Notes: a model not told the origin generated them from the sequence alone. DNA of 64,000 bases from Girardinichthys multiradiatus (GCF_021462225.1 NC_061805.1:29591958-29655957), one strand, 5' to 3'; positions 26,201 to 39,400 are shown, counted from the stretch's first letter. Program-made: numbers and translations.

Positions 26201-26972
26201 GACAAAACTGTAGGGAGGAGAAGCTGAGCGAGCAAGGATGAGACAAGAGCGAGGGCAAAGTAAAGAGACAAGGTGACGGGAGAGGCAAAAAGCGGCATGA
26301 GCCGCATCCTTTGAAGACGAGCAGTGTCCCTTGGTGACTTGCGCTCCCGTTCTTCTTCGCCTCTGCTGCCAGATTAAACGAGGATGGAACAGAGCGATGG
26401 GAGGGAAAAACGGGAATAGAGGGGAAAGCGGGAGGCAGGAGGTTGTAAGTAGGCCTGACACCCTGCTGTGACCCCATCAATCAACACAGACACACACATA
26501 CAGACATGCACACACAAAGGGGTGTATGCCCCCCACCCCCCAACGCTAATGAGGTGTTTACACAGAGGGTTGTTTGTGCACAGCCAAAGAGCTGAGCCAA
26601 AATGCACACACACACAAAATTCTTATACAAGACTTACACATAGGAGACCGCACAGCAAGGTGTACTAAAAATCGAAATGATAATGATAAACAGACTCAAT
26701 GCAAAAGTAAACCTGCACCCAGATCTCAGAGGTTGATGTGAAATCTGTATGTGGGCTGCAAATGTAATCAAATGATATGTATCCGGAATGCAAGTACCGC
26801 TTTTTGAAAGACCAAATGGATGCATCCACCCGCACACAAACACATTTCCATGTAACCCTGCTCTTAATGGGTGGGCAGCATGTTTTGCTTATTACTGCAG
26901 AAACACGAAATGCTTAAAATGAACATTATGTATGTTTGAGAAAGACGGCTGTAGACGGCTAACTAAAAATCC
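23274..26972. other. unassigned stretch, partly purine-rich
   Basis: Contains AT-rich sequence and a long purine-rich domain on the plus strand (about 25870-26450). The 134- and 101-codon minus-strand ORFs there are its pyrimidine-strand translations, rich in S, L, F and P, and are not credible proteins. If the exon at 26973-27223 is real, the 3' UTR of that gene would run leftwards into this stretch. Confidence 0.45.
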
Positions 26973-27223
26973 TCAATCCTCCACCTGTTCACAGATCCAT
27001 TTGTATAATTGGTGAGCAGCTGGCTGATAGCTGTATGATACAGACTCGCTGTCCCTATTGCTCACTACTGACTCCGAAGTATTAGCTGAAGAGCTGTTAG
27101 TGCAGTAGTGTGATAATCCATTTTTCTGTCTGTATTTCTCTCTCTCTTCATTTAATTCATTAAAAACTAATTTGCTTGATGAGTCTTCCTGCAAATCTCT
27201 GCATGGTTCTCGCTGTGGCAACA
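26973..27223 (-). CDS. candidate terminal coding exon of an unidentified host gene
   Basis: An open frame of 82 complete codons, ending TGA at 26975-26973. Immediately upstream on the minus strand lies ATTTCTAG, a plausible splice acceptor with a TTCTAAT branch-like motif about 20 nt further up; the exon would start with the last two bases of a split codon. There is no ATG at its left edge, so it can only be an internal or last exon. The peptide has balanced, protein-like composition: LVFNELNEEREKYRQKNG, then a Ser/Asn-rich stretch (CTNSSSANTSESV), then a C-terminus QLYKWICEQVED. I do not recognise the family. No partner exon was found to the right inside the window, so a chance ORF is not excluded. 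Confidence 0.45.
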
Positions 27224-28038
27224 CTAGAAATGATTAAATTAGAATTAATATTGTTGTATTGAGTAACATAATGTTTTAGTGAGGCAATACAGTGGAATTA
27301 TTTAACTCTATATGAAAGCACCAGTCAAATTTGTTTTTTGGATCCATTTCTTTTACTTACTACTTTCATGTGGATCGCATCCTTTGTTTAAAGGGATTCA
27401 ACAGATTCACACACACAGGTAAACATGTAAGAAATCCCCTCCCTCTCATAAGATAGAGCAAAGACTTAAAGATACAGAAAATGCTCACAAACAGATTTAC
27501 ACATGCGCTTGAGCAATATCCTTGCAGAAAGAAAGGTTTATGCACACTTTAACCAGGAGTAGCATTTAAATCGTCTAAATTAGCTCTGATCTTCTGCAGC
27601 TTTAATGCTCCATGGTGAGTTAATGACAAACGTTTATGTAGTTTTATTGCATCATTTTATGTTAAGGCCAGTTGACTTCCTAAAACAGGCTTTACTATAC
27701 AATCATAACACTGTACTAAGTTAAAACCTATGTTTTTTTGTTTTGTTTTTTCTGGATTGCAGTCTCTTTGGGACTTTCTAGTTAATCTGAGTCTATGGAA
27801 ACTGCAGATATTCATATCATATACAGTTGTAACAAAAATTGAGACGCCACAGCAATTATTTCATTGACATCAAAAATATATGACTGCCATTCTGCTCCAG
27901 TGTCTGTTCAGTTTCTACACAAAAACACACCATGTTGCACCTAATGAGGTGCTGATCAGGTGAGTTATTTCAACAAATACTGAGGTTTGGAACTCTTCCT
28001 AGTTAAGACATTGTTGTGTTTTTTTTTTTTTTTATAAT
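27224..28038. other. unassigned stretch
   Basis: Nothing definite. The segment 27825-27965 (TACAGTTGTAACAAAAATTG, later CACCTAATGAGGTGCTGATC) resembles degenerate Tc1-like terminal sequence but cannot be bounded. Confidence 0.4.
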
Positions 28039-28047
28039 TAATATTTG

Positions 28048-28657
28048 TCACAATCCTCAAGTTGGGTTTTGGCTTTCTTTGTGTTTTTATTTTAATCAGT
28101 TTCTTGTTATGTTTTTTAGGTCTTGTCAAGTTCAGTTCTTTTTTCTGTGCTTGTAAGGTGTTTCCATAGTAGTTCATTTCTTTGTGTTTAGGTTTTTAGT
28201 TTATTCTGTGTCCTGTTTTTTGTAAATTTGAATTTTATTTCTCCTAGAGCACTCTTTCCGTTATGGTTTGTAGTTTCTTTGTATCTCTGTTCAGCTCAAT
28301 TCGTGTTAATTAGTCTCTCTCCCTCAGCTTCCCTGCATACCTTCTGCCTCAACTGCTCCACATTATCTCTTGATTAACACTCCCGCATCCCATTTCATTC
28401 TCTACTCCTCCCTCAGCATTTAAGCTCTCTGTTGGTCGTTCTCCGGTGGATTCTTCTGTTTCTGTTCCTTTGCTATGTCCGTGACTTTGCCTGTTACTTC
28501 TCTGTTCTACCACTTGTTTCTCCATCCTTGCTTGATGTCTTGTTCTCCGTTTGCCGTGCTGTGAGGTTTTGTTTTGCCTTTTGTAAGTTTTTGATTTTTA
28601 TTTGAATAAACTATCACTGTGCTCATCCAACCTTCTTGCCTGCATTTGTTTTATTTG
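28048..28657 (+). mobile_element. TCACA-type dispersed element with 9-bp target duplication
   Basis: A 610-bp segment flanked by exact TAATATTTG copies (28039-28047 and 28658-28666). It starts TCACAATCCTC, is pyrimidine-rich, and has a TATA-like CATTTAAGC near 28420, an AATAAA signal near 28605 and an end region CTTGCCTGCATTTG. The same plan (TCACA start, 9-bp duplication, ATTTAAG box, pyrimidine-rich body) is found on the minus strand in the element split by the nest at 35342-40831. No ORF is visible. The class is uncertain: non-autonomous DNA transposon (9-bp duplications suit Mutator-like elements) or a retroposon. Confidence 0.6.
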
Positions 28658-28666
28658 TAATATTTG

Positions 28667-31600
28667 AGGTCTGAAAACAAATATACTTTTCTGTTTTCTG
28701 CAAATAAATGCTAAAATGACAATATTTCTTACAGCATATTTTAAGATTTTATTTTATTTTGCTTTTAGGCAATAGTGTAAAATAAAACCTTTGGTTTACT
28801 ACATGAGATACTATACATTTACTATAAGTAGTAAACTCTGAGAAACAAAAAAATGCTATATTTTTCTCTTAAACGATAATGAAACTATGTAAAAGAACAA
28901 TCATGTTTGGAAATATAATTTGTTATTATTATTGTTGAAAATGGCTTGTCAAGAATTAAATATAACATTCTCAATAATCAGTGGAAGAATCTTTATTTGC
29001 AGGAACGCAATCTAACCCTTCTGACCAGATTCACATTCAGATTAAAGCTTCATTGTCAGATTCAGGGCAGGACTCAGGTGTGCCACTCCAAAATCCGGGG
29101 AAGCATGTTGATAAAATTAAAGGAATAATTTAAAATCAGTTTTGCCAGTGGTATGACTAATCTTGGTTTAGGTGTTTCACTGAAACCTATGGAGGTTTTG
29201 TGAATGATGTATCATAAGTCAAATTACTTTATTCTTAATACTTACACATTTCATTTTCACCCCTACTTAATTTTTTAACACTAGCAAAGTAGCAAAGTGC
29301 AAAGAATTTGTATGAATCAGCTTTGACTTTAATGATATAATATAAAGTCAGCTGTCATCCATGCCATCTTCTCACAGATCCTTGTAAACCTTCTGGCTGT
29401 GTAACTCACAGGTCATCTATTTGTGGAAAAAACTTGATTTGAAAATGTGACTGGATTATATTGAAATTAACTGTATTGATTTGAATTGAATTGGGACTGA
29501 AATTGATTCTACACAATTAGGTATAAACTGGACCTGTTTGTCTAGGATAGTACCTTAAGATAAAATTTCTTGTAAATTGTCAATATAGAAGTAAACCGAA
29601 CTGAACTGAAATAACTAATAACTAATAATCAGGTGCTTTGTTTTCTTTTTATCAATCTATAAAACTTAGAAAAATACTCTTTTTAGATGATGTTGACATT
29701 CATTTTGGATTAAACACAAATCACTAAACATTTTGCAAAGAAACATCTTTGCAAAAAGTAAAGCAGAACATTTCCCTATGGAGTTTATATCAACAGACAG
29801 AAATAGAAAAGAGGCCACAAAAACCACAAGTGACAGACAAACAAAAAAAATTCCAGTAACAAAACAACATGTAAGTTAGCAACATTTCAGCATGACTTTG
29901 ACGAACAGACAGACAAACCTGCTGTGTCTATGTGTTGAAGGAAAAAAGGCTTTGGCCTGAATAAAAACTGAAGTATACAGTCCGCAACCTGACACACAAA
30001 TCCATGCTGACAGAACGACACACACACCTCAAGTCCCAATTGTTCCTGAAGATTTTATGTGGATATATGAAAATGTTGTTCCTCACAAATGCTCTCCAAA
30101 GCTTAAAAGATTCAATTTCAGCAAAACGGTTAAGTTTATATATTCACACCCTTCCCTGTAAGTACTTAGGATACTGCTCTGTCTCAGGATCAACAATTAT
30201 TGTTCCAGGATTCACATAAAGAGGGTACTATACCTACTATTTAAAGCTCTGAGGGCAGCATCTGACCAAAATGCAAGGACATTATTCAATCACAGAAAAT
30301 GGAGGCAGAAAAACTGTTAAACTTGCCTTTATGTAGCTGTAAACCATGTGCACATATTCACAAATGTTCTTTTTTTCTGCTGGGAGGAGGGCAAGTCAGC
30401 CAAGGGTGAAAATAATGTGAGTCTGGGAAAGCTTTGAAGCAAGCAGCACATCAGAAAAGTTGAAGCCTTAATGGACACTCAGAATCTCAAGGTGACCAAG
30501 AGACAGACAAGGAGACAGAACAATAAAACCAAAGCAAACAACACAGATGTAAACGGGCAAAAAGAAAGGCTGCTTGACGGGAAACCAAGGAATTGAAAGA
30601 GTGAGAAGAAAAATAGAAATTAACAAAGAAAAAAAGCTAAATAAAGTTAAATGACTTGAAAATGCTTTTATATCCTACAATTGGATATATAACATGACAA
30701 GCCTCTCTTGTCATGTTGCTGCTTTGTCTCAAAGTGAAGTGTAACCAATAAGGTACAATGTTGCTACTTCATTTGGTTTAAAGACGTTTTAATGTCTACT
30801 GATGATATGTTCAAGAACTCCATCAACTGGTCCATCTTTATGCCAAAACTTCCATGAAAAATGTGTACACATAATACTACTGCATACTAACATTTACTGG
30901 CAATATATGTAAGAAAAAATAGATAAATTACACGATAAAAAGAAAGAATTACTTAAATACTAATGTTAAGGTACAACAAATATTAATTCTGCCAATGTAT
31001 TATTTCAAATATCAATAAAAATGGTGATGAATACCATTTCCTGCATCATTAGCCACAGTTAGAGAGGTCAATCTTAGGGTAGATCACATGCAGATCAGCA
31101 AGGTAGGACAGTCGATAATTAACAGGGACCTAGAGATAGGTTTAGTCAGAGGATGGAGAGCATGTTTCAACGAGCAGTGCTTAAGGTAAAACTCACATCG
31201 CTCCTTCAGTGCTCATTTATAGGTTATTTTTCTCATATTAAAAATACACACTTTTTCATTATAGTTTCATTATAGTCCTCTGTTTTCAAGGTCTCAGTTC
31301 ACTCAGCCAACAATATGTGTGTCCGTTTTCTGTTATAGTAACCTACTTTTGATAAGACATTGTGAGCAACAATGTTCTAGTTGTGACAGCTCAAATAACA
31401 GCTTTAACTTTAATTATTTTAGGACCCCTTTTCTCAAGACATTACATAAATATGGCAGTTTTTTTGTTTGTTTTTCAAAATGAGAAGGTCATTGAACAGA
31501 ACTTTCAGTGCATCTTGTAAACATCACCTCCGCATCCACTGACCTACTTTCCAGACTTTAACCTTGTTTGGGCAGAAGATACAATTCTGAGCATGATTGT

Positions 31601-33080
31601 TTATTTACAGACATCACATCAGCAATTACAGTCTGGGATGACAGATCGTGTGTAATTTTCCGTGTCAGCTGAAGGGCACATTGTTACCTTGACAGTCATA
31701 CAAATTGGTGTTATTCACAGGTAGGAAAGGCGACTAAGTACAGATGGGGTTTTCCTCTTGAACGCAGTTGAGTGAAATTTTATGCCTTTGCTGTTATTAA
31801 ACTGCATAACTTACATCACTGCTCCTCATTCAGGGCTATGAGTGTATTTAAAATACAACATAAAGTGTCAGACAGGCATTTCTGCTTACCACATACTGTG
31901 TTGTTGTGATGACAGACAACAGTACAGCGTAATATGCGATATGTCACACAGACAACAGCTGCGAAGGCAACATAGAGATGCCATAAAGATGTAATCTCAG
32001 AATCTGTCCTCTATCTTCCAACAACCAACACTGGAGGCAAAACAGGACACCTTCTCTCAGCTCATCCATTTAACATGAGATGTAAATGTCTTTGGAAGAT
32101 TTTACTTGGGCCAGATTGTGTGCAATGTTGTGGGAGTGTGCGAGCACTAAGGGTGTAAGTGTGAAGGAGATTGTTTTAGAGAAAGAATATGAATAAGTGT
32201 GCATAAAGAAACAACAAAAAGTTAAGAGCAAATCTGAGGAAAAGCAGAGATTAGAAAGAGAAAAACGTGAAGGGCTGGAGGAAGAAAAAAGGAGAACGAC
32301 AAGGTGGATAGGTTAAGTACACTTCAGGTGGGAAACAATGCTCAACTGTGAATTGTTGGAAACAGACAAAAAGGAAGAGGTCAACAATGGAAAGAGATAT
32401 AGGCCTTGCTAAAAAAGTATTTTGAAACTAATTGGGCTGACAGAAAAGCATGCATACATAGAGAGAAAAAAAAACTGAATGACAAAGAAAAGAAAAACAG
32501 TAGAATAGGAGAAAGAAGAGATGTAGGTCTTTACGGGGGCAGGCAGCACTGCAGTCTAGGCCCCAAGGTATATGAAGGGCCAAGACCTTTATGAAAGGGC
32601 CTGTTGTCATGTTCAGAACACACACACAGACACACACACGCACACACACACATCCATACACACCGTACTGAACTTTCTAGACATCAGAAGAAAGCACTGA
32701 AAGCTCCCAAGGGCCAGAGGCTTGAAAGTTCATGTAATCTGTCCTGGAATATCTGTGTGTTTGTTAGTCTGTTTCATCCGCCATATAAATAATTTAAACA
32801 TTTTCAGCACACTTAAGGCAAAGAGGGCTTTGCTCTTGTGAGGGCACACAATTAGTATTGGTTTTACAAGAATGTTTAAGCTTTAGCTTAATCGCTGAAT
32901 TGTCAACATTAAGACCGAGTAACATTTGACACTGAACACACAGATTGTTTTCAAATTTTTCTGGTTAGCTTGAATGTGAATGCCGATTTAATTTCTTTGT
33001 TTTATTACAAGCCAACATCTTGAATATCCACTTTTTACTCATTAACAAATAAAAAAGCTCTTTTGTTAGTACTTAATTGT
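28667..33080. other. unassigned stretch with purine-rich domains
   Basis: AT-rich, with plus-strand purine-rich domains at about 30480-30650 and 32170-32540 and a (CA)n tract at 32614-32663. No exon or bounded repeat recognised. Confidence 0.45.
32614..32663. repeat. (CA)n microsatellite, interrupted
   Basis: CA repeats with GACA and CGCA interruptions. Confidence 0.95.
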
Positions 33081-33179
33081 ATCAGTGTACAGATGCAGAC
33101 AAAGTTGTCAAAATGGTTAAAGATCTTTAAATTAATCATTTTTTATATGAGCTGAAGACTGGCAAAGTCCAACCTTTAA

Positions 33180-33720
33180 TTTGAGTAAGCTTTTTCACTG
33201 GGGAAAACATTCCACATTAAGATGCAATTATTACCAAGATCCACAATTACTGGTCCAATTTTCAGTATGTTTTCTGTTAGTGTTTTGTACAACCCCCTGT
33301 TGACAGTAGGATAGTGCTTAGCTTTCTCCAATGACATTTCACAAGGTTGAAGCAGACATAGAGGGATCTCTGTAGATTATCCAGAGTCTTGTGTCCTCTC
33401 TAATACTATCTTCAGATCACTATAGGATTCTATAGGATCTATAGAATTTAGGTCTTGGGACTAAGATAGCAAAGAATGAAAGTTACTTTTTTGACTGGTT
33501 AATAATTTCTATGTTGGTTTGGATTCTTTGGATTATTGTCCCTTATGTTCAGTTTACTGCCACAGGCCACAGAACCTCTGCAATACTTAAAATGGGGAAT
33601 TTTGTTTTACTCCAAACCCACCTGCAGTATTTGTTGCAGAAAAGCTCAAATTGTGATCATAATGCTTAGACAAAAAAGACCTTTTCCTGTCATGCCTCTA
33701 AAAAAAGAGCTACCAACAAC
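33180..33720 (-). mobile_element. possible degenerate Tc1-like fossil (antisense)
   Basis: The run GAATTTAGGTCTTGGGACTAAG and, further on, GGTTTGGATTC / GGATTATTGTCC resemble the antisense of Tc1-type transposase text (hydrophobic block before the second catalytic Asp). Decay is heavy and neither end is visible, so this is a low-confidence call. Confidence 0.3.
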
Positions 33721-33759
33721 TGTGTCAACCATAATGTAAATCACATTTAACATTTAACT

Positions 33760-35244
33760 TTTGAGTATGAAATTCTGCTACTGAAAATAACAAATAATTC
33801 ATTTTAAATCGTTTTACTCATCTTTACCAAGTGTACCAACAATACCTGTGTTTGGTCCATATCTGTATGATATATTTCATTTTCATGAGCAGCAAAAGCC
33901 TATGCGGCTGCAATTTTGATTTAGCGATATGTTGCTGTGCAAAATTGGGGTCCATTTAGTTAGGTACCATCTGCAGATTTTTGTTTAAAAAGTTTAGATG
34001 TTTAAACTGACTATTATATAGTAATGATCAAAGGCTGAAGCAAGGATGCTACTTTTTTCAACAGATGTTACTGAGCAGGTGGACACAGTGCTGGGGAGCA
34101 AAAGGAGCATTAACCTGGCTAATGTTCAGCATATGGATAGAAATAGTTGAATGTCTGTGCTTTGCATGTTCGATGTCACTGCAACTTGCGTGTGACCATA
34201 TTGCACCAAGGGAGTTGGCAGTGTTTGACTGCTATTCAGAGAGGTCTAAAAGCTAGTCGGGGTGACACCACTGCCCCTTGTACTTCTAAATATTACATTA
34301 CCCTCATCCCTCTGGGAAACCTCTCTGAGATTCCTTTAGCAGCACTATTTGCGTCATCCTTCTTTCATCTATCTAGCTTTCTTACATGCTCTGTCTATCT
34401 CTTTTCACAAATCTCTTTATGGCTGTTTTCACAAATGCACTAAAGGTTTAAAATGTTCTAAAGGTGTTGCGGAGGGGTTGCATGTGAGAATGTAAATGTC
34501 CAAAACATTTGCTCTTGGCTTCTTGCAGGCACTTTCCTCCTCTGGCCTCCTTTTAAAAAGTCCTGAAGATGAGCAGGTGAGACAATGTGCGAACACCGCA
34601 TCAAATCTTTTGGAGCATTTACTGCCAATGAGTCAGTGTGCTTCTTCACGCTGCTTTCTTTTGACCTTTTCGTTGTTTTGCCATTTGCTGCACTGAATCT
34701 GCTCTCTCTGAATATGTTCAGATATATTTTTGTACTGGCACCAACACAAAAATGCTTAGCAGTTATCCTCACTCTCCACTGTCAACGAGGTGTGAAGAAA
34801 ACACAGCACTTCCATCGCAGACTTCTCTGCATCACATCCTGCCTCTGGTGTGCAATGAATATGTATCCCCTCAGAAACATACTCATTTCCAACGTTTCCA
34901 GCTGTGCAAGTGCTTCTCCAGCAGAAAGTCTCCCTCTGTGAAGTCCAAATTGTCTGGACATTCTCCTAAATACACTGAGGTATTCTTATGTGAAAACAGC
35001 TTACGTTCTAATCACTTTAACACCTACCTAGGTGTTTAAGCTTGCTGCCTTAATAACAAACAGCAGGACTATTTACTTTCTATATCCTAGCATCCTGAAA
35101 GAGAAAATCATTTGATCTATTCCTCTGTAAATTCCTATATTATTTTGTTGCCATCTAATAAATCTCTTTTTATGTGCTAAATATTTAAAAAGTATGTGAC
35201 ATTCTGAAATTTGAAAGTGCTGTACTTACTTTTCACAATGAATG
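33760..35244. other. unassigned stretch
   Basis: Includes a group of overlapping short ORFs at 34065-35039, with compositions (many S, C, L, H) that do not suggest exons. No repeat boundaries recognised. Confidence 0.4.
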
Positions 35245-35246
35245 TA

Positions 35247-35341
35247 CAGTGCCCTGGAAACTTTTGCAAGTTTTAGCAATACAACCACAGACTAAAATGT
35301 ATTTTCATTGGATTTTACATGATTACCAACACAAGGTAGTG
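35247..35341 (+). mobile_element. Tc1-like fossil, left part (interrupted)
   Basis: Begins CAGTGCCCTGG right after TA (35245-35246) and continues through ACAACCACAGACTAAAATG to ACCAACACAAGGTAGTG, matching the terminal repeat and subterminal region of a common teleost Tc1 family. The element resumes at 40841. If 35342-40831 and one 9-bp duplicate are removed, the phrase reads AAGGTAGTGCATATTTGTG, as expected in an uninterrupted copy. Confidence 0.8.
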
Positions 35342-36074
35342 TCATAATGTTGTATTTTTGTGTGATGGACCAAAAGGCAGACAAGCACGGAGAAAACCAG
35401 AGTGGGTTCGAAACTCCTTTAATTTAAGAGAGTCCACTTACATGCAGGTGAGGTGCTGGATGACAGGATAATCCTGATTTCAAGGCAATTTCAAACTAGA
35501 ACTAAACAGGATCCGGAGCAAGAACGAAATCCAAAGAGACATATCACGAGGACATGGAAGAGACATAACGACACCGCATGGAACAAAGGACGAAGGCAAA
35601 CTTAAATACAGACTAAGGTGGACATGAAACAATAGGGCAGGTAATCAGAGGAACAGGGAAAAGGTGAGACATGGAAATATGGAAGCAAATTGTTACCATA
35701 TTTCAAATGAAAAAGCATTTTCAAACAATGTGGCTGCATTGTTTGACTCATAAATGAAATTAGTTATCAATAATCCTATTTGCATTTTAATTTTCTTCTT
35801 CAAGACTGCTCATTCTTTCACTTAATTAAAATGAAAAAGAAAAAGACATTTGAGATTTATTTTTCAAAATGTACCCCAGCAAATAGATACCAGAATTCAA
35901 TTTGAAATGTAAAATTTGAAAATGAAAAAGCATTTCCAGAAATGTGGCTGCATTATTTGACCCATAAATAAATTTAGTAATCACTCATCGTATTTGCATT
36001 TTCTTCTTCACGACTGCACATTTTATGCCATAATCAAAAAGAAAACAAAGCAGACATTGCTTTTTCGTTTTCCC

Positions 36075-36231
36075 TGAGCGAGGCCCTTAGCCACAGAATG
36101 CTCCCCGGGCGCCGCACAATGGCAGCCCACTGCTCCCTGTATGGGATGGGTTAAATGCAGAGGACAAATTTCGTTGTAATGTACATGTGCAATGACCAAT
36201 AAAGATGATGATTATTATTATTATTATTATG
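36075..36231 (+). repeat. SINE/LINE-type 3' tail with ATT microsatellite
   Basis: The text TGCTCCCCGGGCGCCGCAC, GGATGGGTTAAATGCAGAGG, AATTTCGTTG and CAATAAAGATGATG followed by (ATT)n matches the 3' portion of a widespread teleost retroposon. Only this tail is present, inside the left half of the long-TIR element. Confidence 0.6.
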
Positions 36232-36404
36232 GCCCGAGACATCCAGCGTGTTTTTAAGCATTATTTATAATTTTCTGTGAGTGACAAATCAGAATAGCCG
36301 CTCTATAATAAACCGGCTGTTTGTGCAATAAATCGTCATCCTTTCAACACGTCACACATACACATAGTGCTATTTATTTTCCATGTCAAGTAAATACAAT
36401 CACC

Positions 36405-39400
36405 TTATGTTATGGGTCTAAAGCTGTTTATTAAATAATAATCAATAATGAAATCATTATTTAAAGGTTCGTTCGTTCGTCGTCTTCCGCTTATCCAGGA
36501 CCGGGTCGCGGGGGCAGCAGACTCAGCAGAGACGCCCAGACGTCCCTCTCTCCAGACACCTCCTCCAGCTCCGCCAGGGGGAGCCCAAGGCGTTCCCAGG
36601 CCAGCCGAGAGACATAGTCCCTCCAGCGTGTCCTGGGCCGTCCCCTGGGCCTCCTCCCGGAAGGGACGTGCCTGGAACACCTCCCGAGGAAGGCGTCCAA
36701 GAGGCATCCGGTATAGATGCCCGAGCCACCTCAACTGGCTCCTCTCAATGTGGAGGAGCAGCGGCTCTACTCCGAGCTCCTCCCGGATGGCCGAGCTCCT
36801 CACCCTATCTCTAAGGGAGTGCCCGGCCACCCTACGGAGGAAGCTCATTTCAGCCGCTTGTATCCGTGATCTCGTTCTTTCGGTCATGACCCAAAGTTCA
36901 TGGCCATAGGTGAGGGTAGGAACGTAGACCGACCAGTAAATTGAGAGCTTTGCTTTTCGGCTCAGCTCTCTCTTCACCACAATGGACCGGCACAGCGCCC
37001 CCATTACTGTGGCAGCTGCACCGATCCGTCTGTCGATCTCCCGCTCCATTCTTCCCTCACTCGTGAACAAGACCCCGAGATACTTAAACTCCTCCACTTG
37101 AGGCAGGAACTCCCCTCCAACCTGAAGAGGACAAGCCACCCTTTTCCGGTCGAGTACCATGGCCTCGGACTTGGAGGAGCTGATCCTCATCCCAGCCGCT
37201 TCACACTCGGCTGCGAACCGCCACAGCGCATGCTGTAGGTCTTGGCTAGAGGGGGCCAGCAGGACCACGTCATCCGCAAAAAGAAGAGACGAAATCCACT
37301 GGTCCCCAAACCAGACCCCCTCCGGCCCTTGGCTGCGTCTAGAAATCCGGTCCATAGAAGTTATGAACAGGACCGGCGACAAAGGGCAGCCCTGCCGGAG
37401 TCCAACATGCACTGGGAACAGGTCCGACTTAGTGCCGGCAATGCGGACCAAACTTCTGCTCCGCTCGTACAGGGACCGGATGGCCCCTAATAAAGGGCCC
37501 CCGATTCCATACTCCTGGAGCACCCCCCACAGGGCATCACGAGGGACACAGTCGAATGCCTTCTCCAGGTCCACAAAACACATGTGAACCGGTTGGGCAA
37601 ACTCCCGTGAACCCTCGAGCACCCTGTAGAGGGTATAGAGCTGGTCCAGTGTTCCACGGCTGGGACGAAAACCACACTGTTCCTCCTGAAGCCGAGGTTC
37701 GACTATCGGTCGGACTCTCCTCTCCAATACCCTGGCGTAGGCCTTACCAGGGAGGCTGAGGAGTGTGATCCCCCTGTAGTTGGAGCACACCCTCCGGTCC
37801 CCCTTCTTATAAAGGGGGACCACCACCCCAGTCTGCCAGTCCAGAGGCACTGTCCCCGACCGCCACGCAATGTTGAAGAGGCGTGTCAACCATGACAGCC
37901 CTACAACATCCAGACACTTGAGGTACTCAGGGCGGATCTCATCCACCCCCGAAGCCTTGCCACCGCGGAGCTTTTTAACCACCTCGGTGACTTCAGCCTG
38001 GGTGATGAAAGAGTCCAACCCCGAGTCCCCAGCCTCTGTTTCCACCACGGAATGCGTGATGGCAGTATTGAGGAGATCCTCGAAGTACTCCTTCCACCGC
38101 CCGATAATGTCCCCAGTCGAGGTCAGCAGTCTCCCGCCCCCACTATAAACAGTGTTGGCAAAGCACTGCTTCCCCCTCCTGAGGCGCCGGACGGTTTGCC
38201 AGAATCGCTTCGAGGCCAACCGGTAGTCCTTCTCCATGGCCTCACCGAACTCTTCCCAGGCCCGAGTTTTTGCCTCTGCCACAGCCCAGGCCGCAGCACG
38301 CTTGGCCTCACGGTACCCGTCAGCCGCCTCAGGAGTCCCACAAGCCAACCACAGCCGATAGGACTCCTTCTTCAGCTTAACAGCATCCCTTACTGCCGGT
38401 GTCCACCACCGGGTTCTGGGATTGCCGCCACGACAGGCACCGCAGACCTCACGGCCGCAGCTATGGGCAGCAGCATCGACAATAGATGCAGAGAACATGG
38501 TCCACTCAGACTCTATGTCTCCAACATCCCCCGGGATCTGGTCGAAGCTCTCCCGGAGGTGGGAGTTGAATGCATCCCTGGCCGAGGGCTCCGCCAGGCG
38601 TTCCCAGCAGACCCTCACTATGCGCTTGGGCCTGCCGAGTCTGTCCGGCTTTCTCCTCCTCCAGCGGATCCAACTCACCACCAGGTGATGATCAGTGGAC
38701 AGCTCAGCCCCTCTCTTCACCCGAGTGTCCAAAACATGCGGCCGAAGGTCTGATGATACGACAACAAAGTCGATCATCGACCTCCTGCCTAGGGTGTCCT
38801 GGTGCCAAGTGCACTGATGGACACCCTTATGTTTGAACATGGTGTTCGTTATGGACAATCCGTGACTAGCACAGAAGTCCAATAACAAAACACCACTCGG
38901 ATTCAGATCGGGGAGGCCATTCCTCCCGATCACGCCTCTCCAGGTGTCACTGTCGTTCCCCACGTGGGCGTTGAAGTCCCCCAGCAGAATAATGGAGTCC
39001 CCGGGAGGGGCACTATCCAGCACCCCCGACAGGGACGCCAAGAAGGCAGGGTACTCTGCACTACCACTCGGCCCGTAGGCTGAAATGATAGTCAGAGACC
39101 TCTCCCCAACCCGAAGGCGCAGGGATACAACCCTCTCATCCACTGGGGTAAACCCCAACATGAGACGGCTGAGCTGCGGGGCAACAAGCAAACCCACACC
39201 AGCCCGCCGCCTCTCCCCGTGGGCCACTCCAGAGTAGAAGAGAGTCCAACCCCTCTCAAGGAGATGGGTTCCAGAGCCCACGCTGTGCGTGGAGGCGAGC
39301 CCGACTATTTCTAGTCGATATCTCTCGACCTCCCGCACAAGCTCAGGCTCCTTCCCCCCCAGCGAGGTGACATTCCACGTCCCTAGAGCCAGCCTAAGCA

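Noticed and set aside
26076..26480. 134-codon minus-strand ORF
   Set aside because: Translation of the pyrimidine strand of a purine-rich tract; composition (S, L, F, P runs) is low-complexity and a second frame is open for the same reason.
36448..36909. Plus-strand ORFs inside the LINE (also 37159-37587 and 38052-38753)
   Set aside because: Antisense shadows of the LINE coding frame; they arise from its high GC content.
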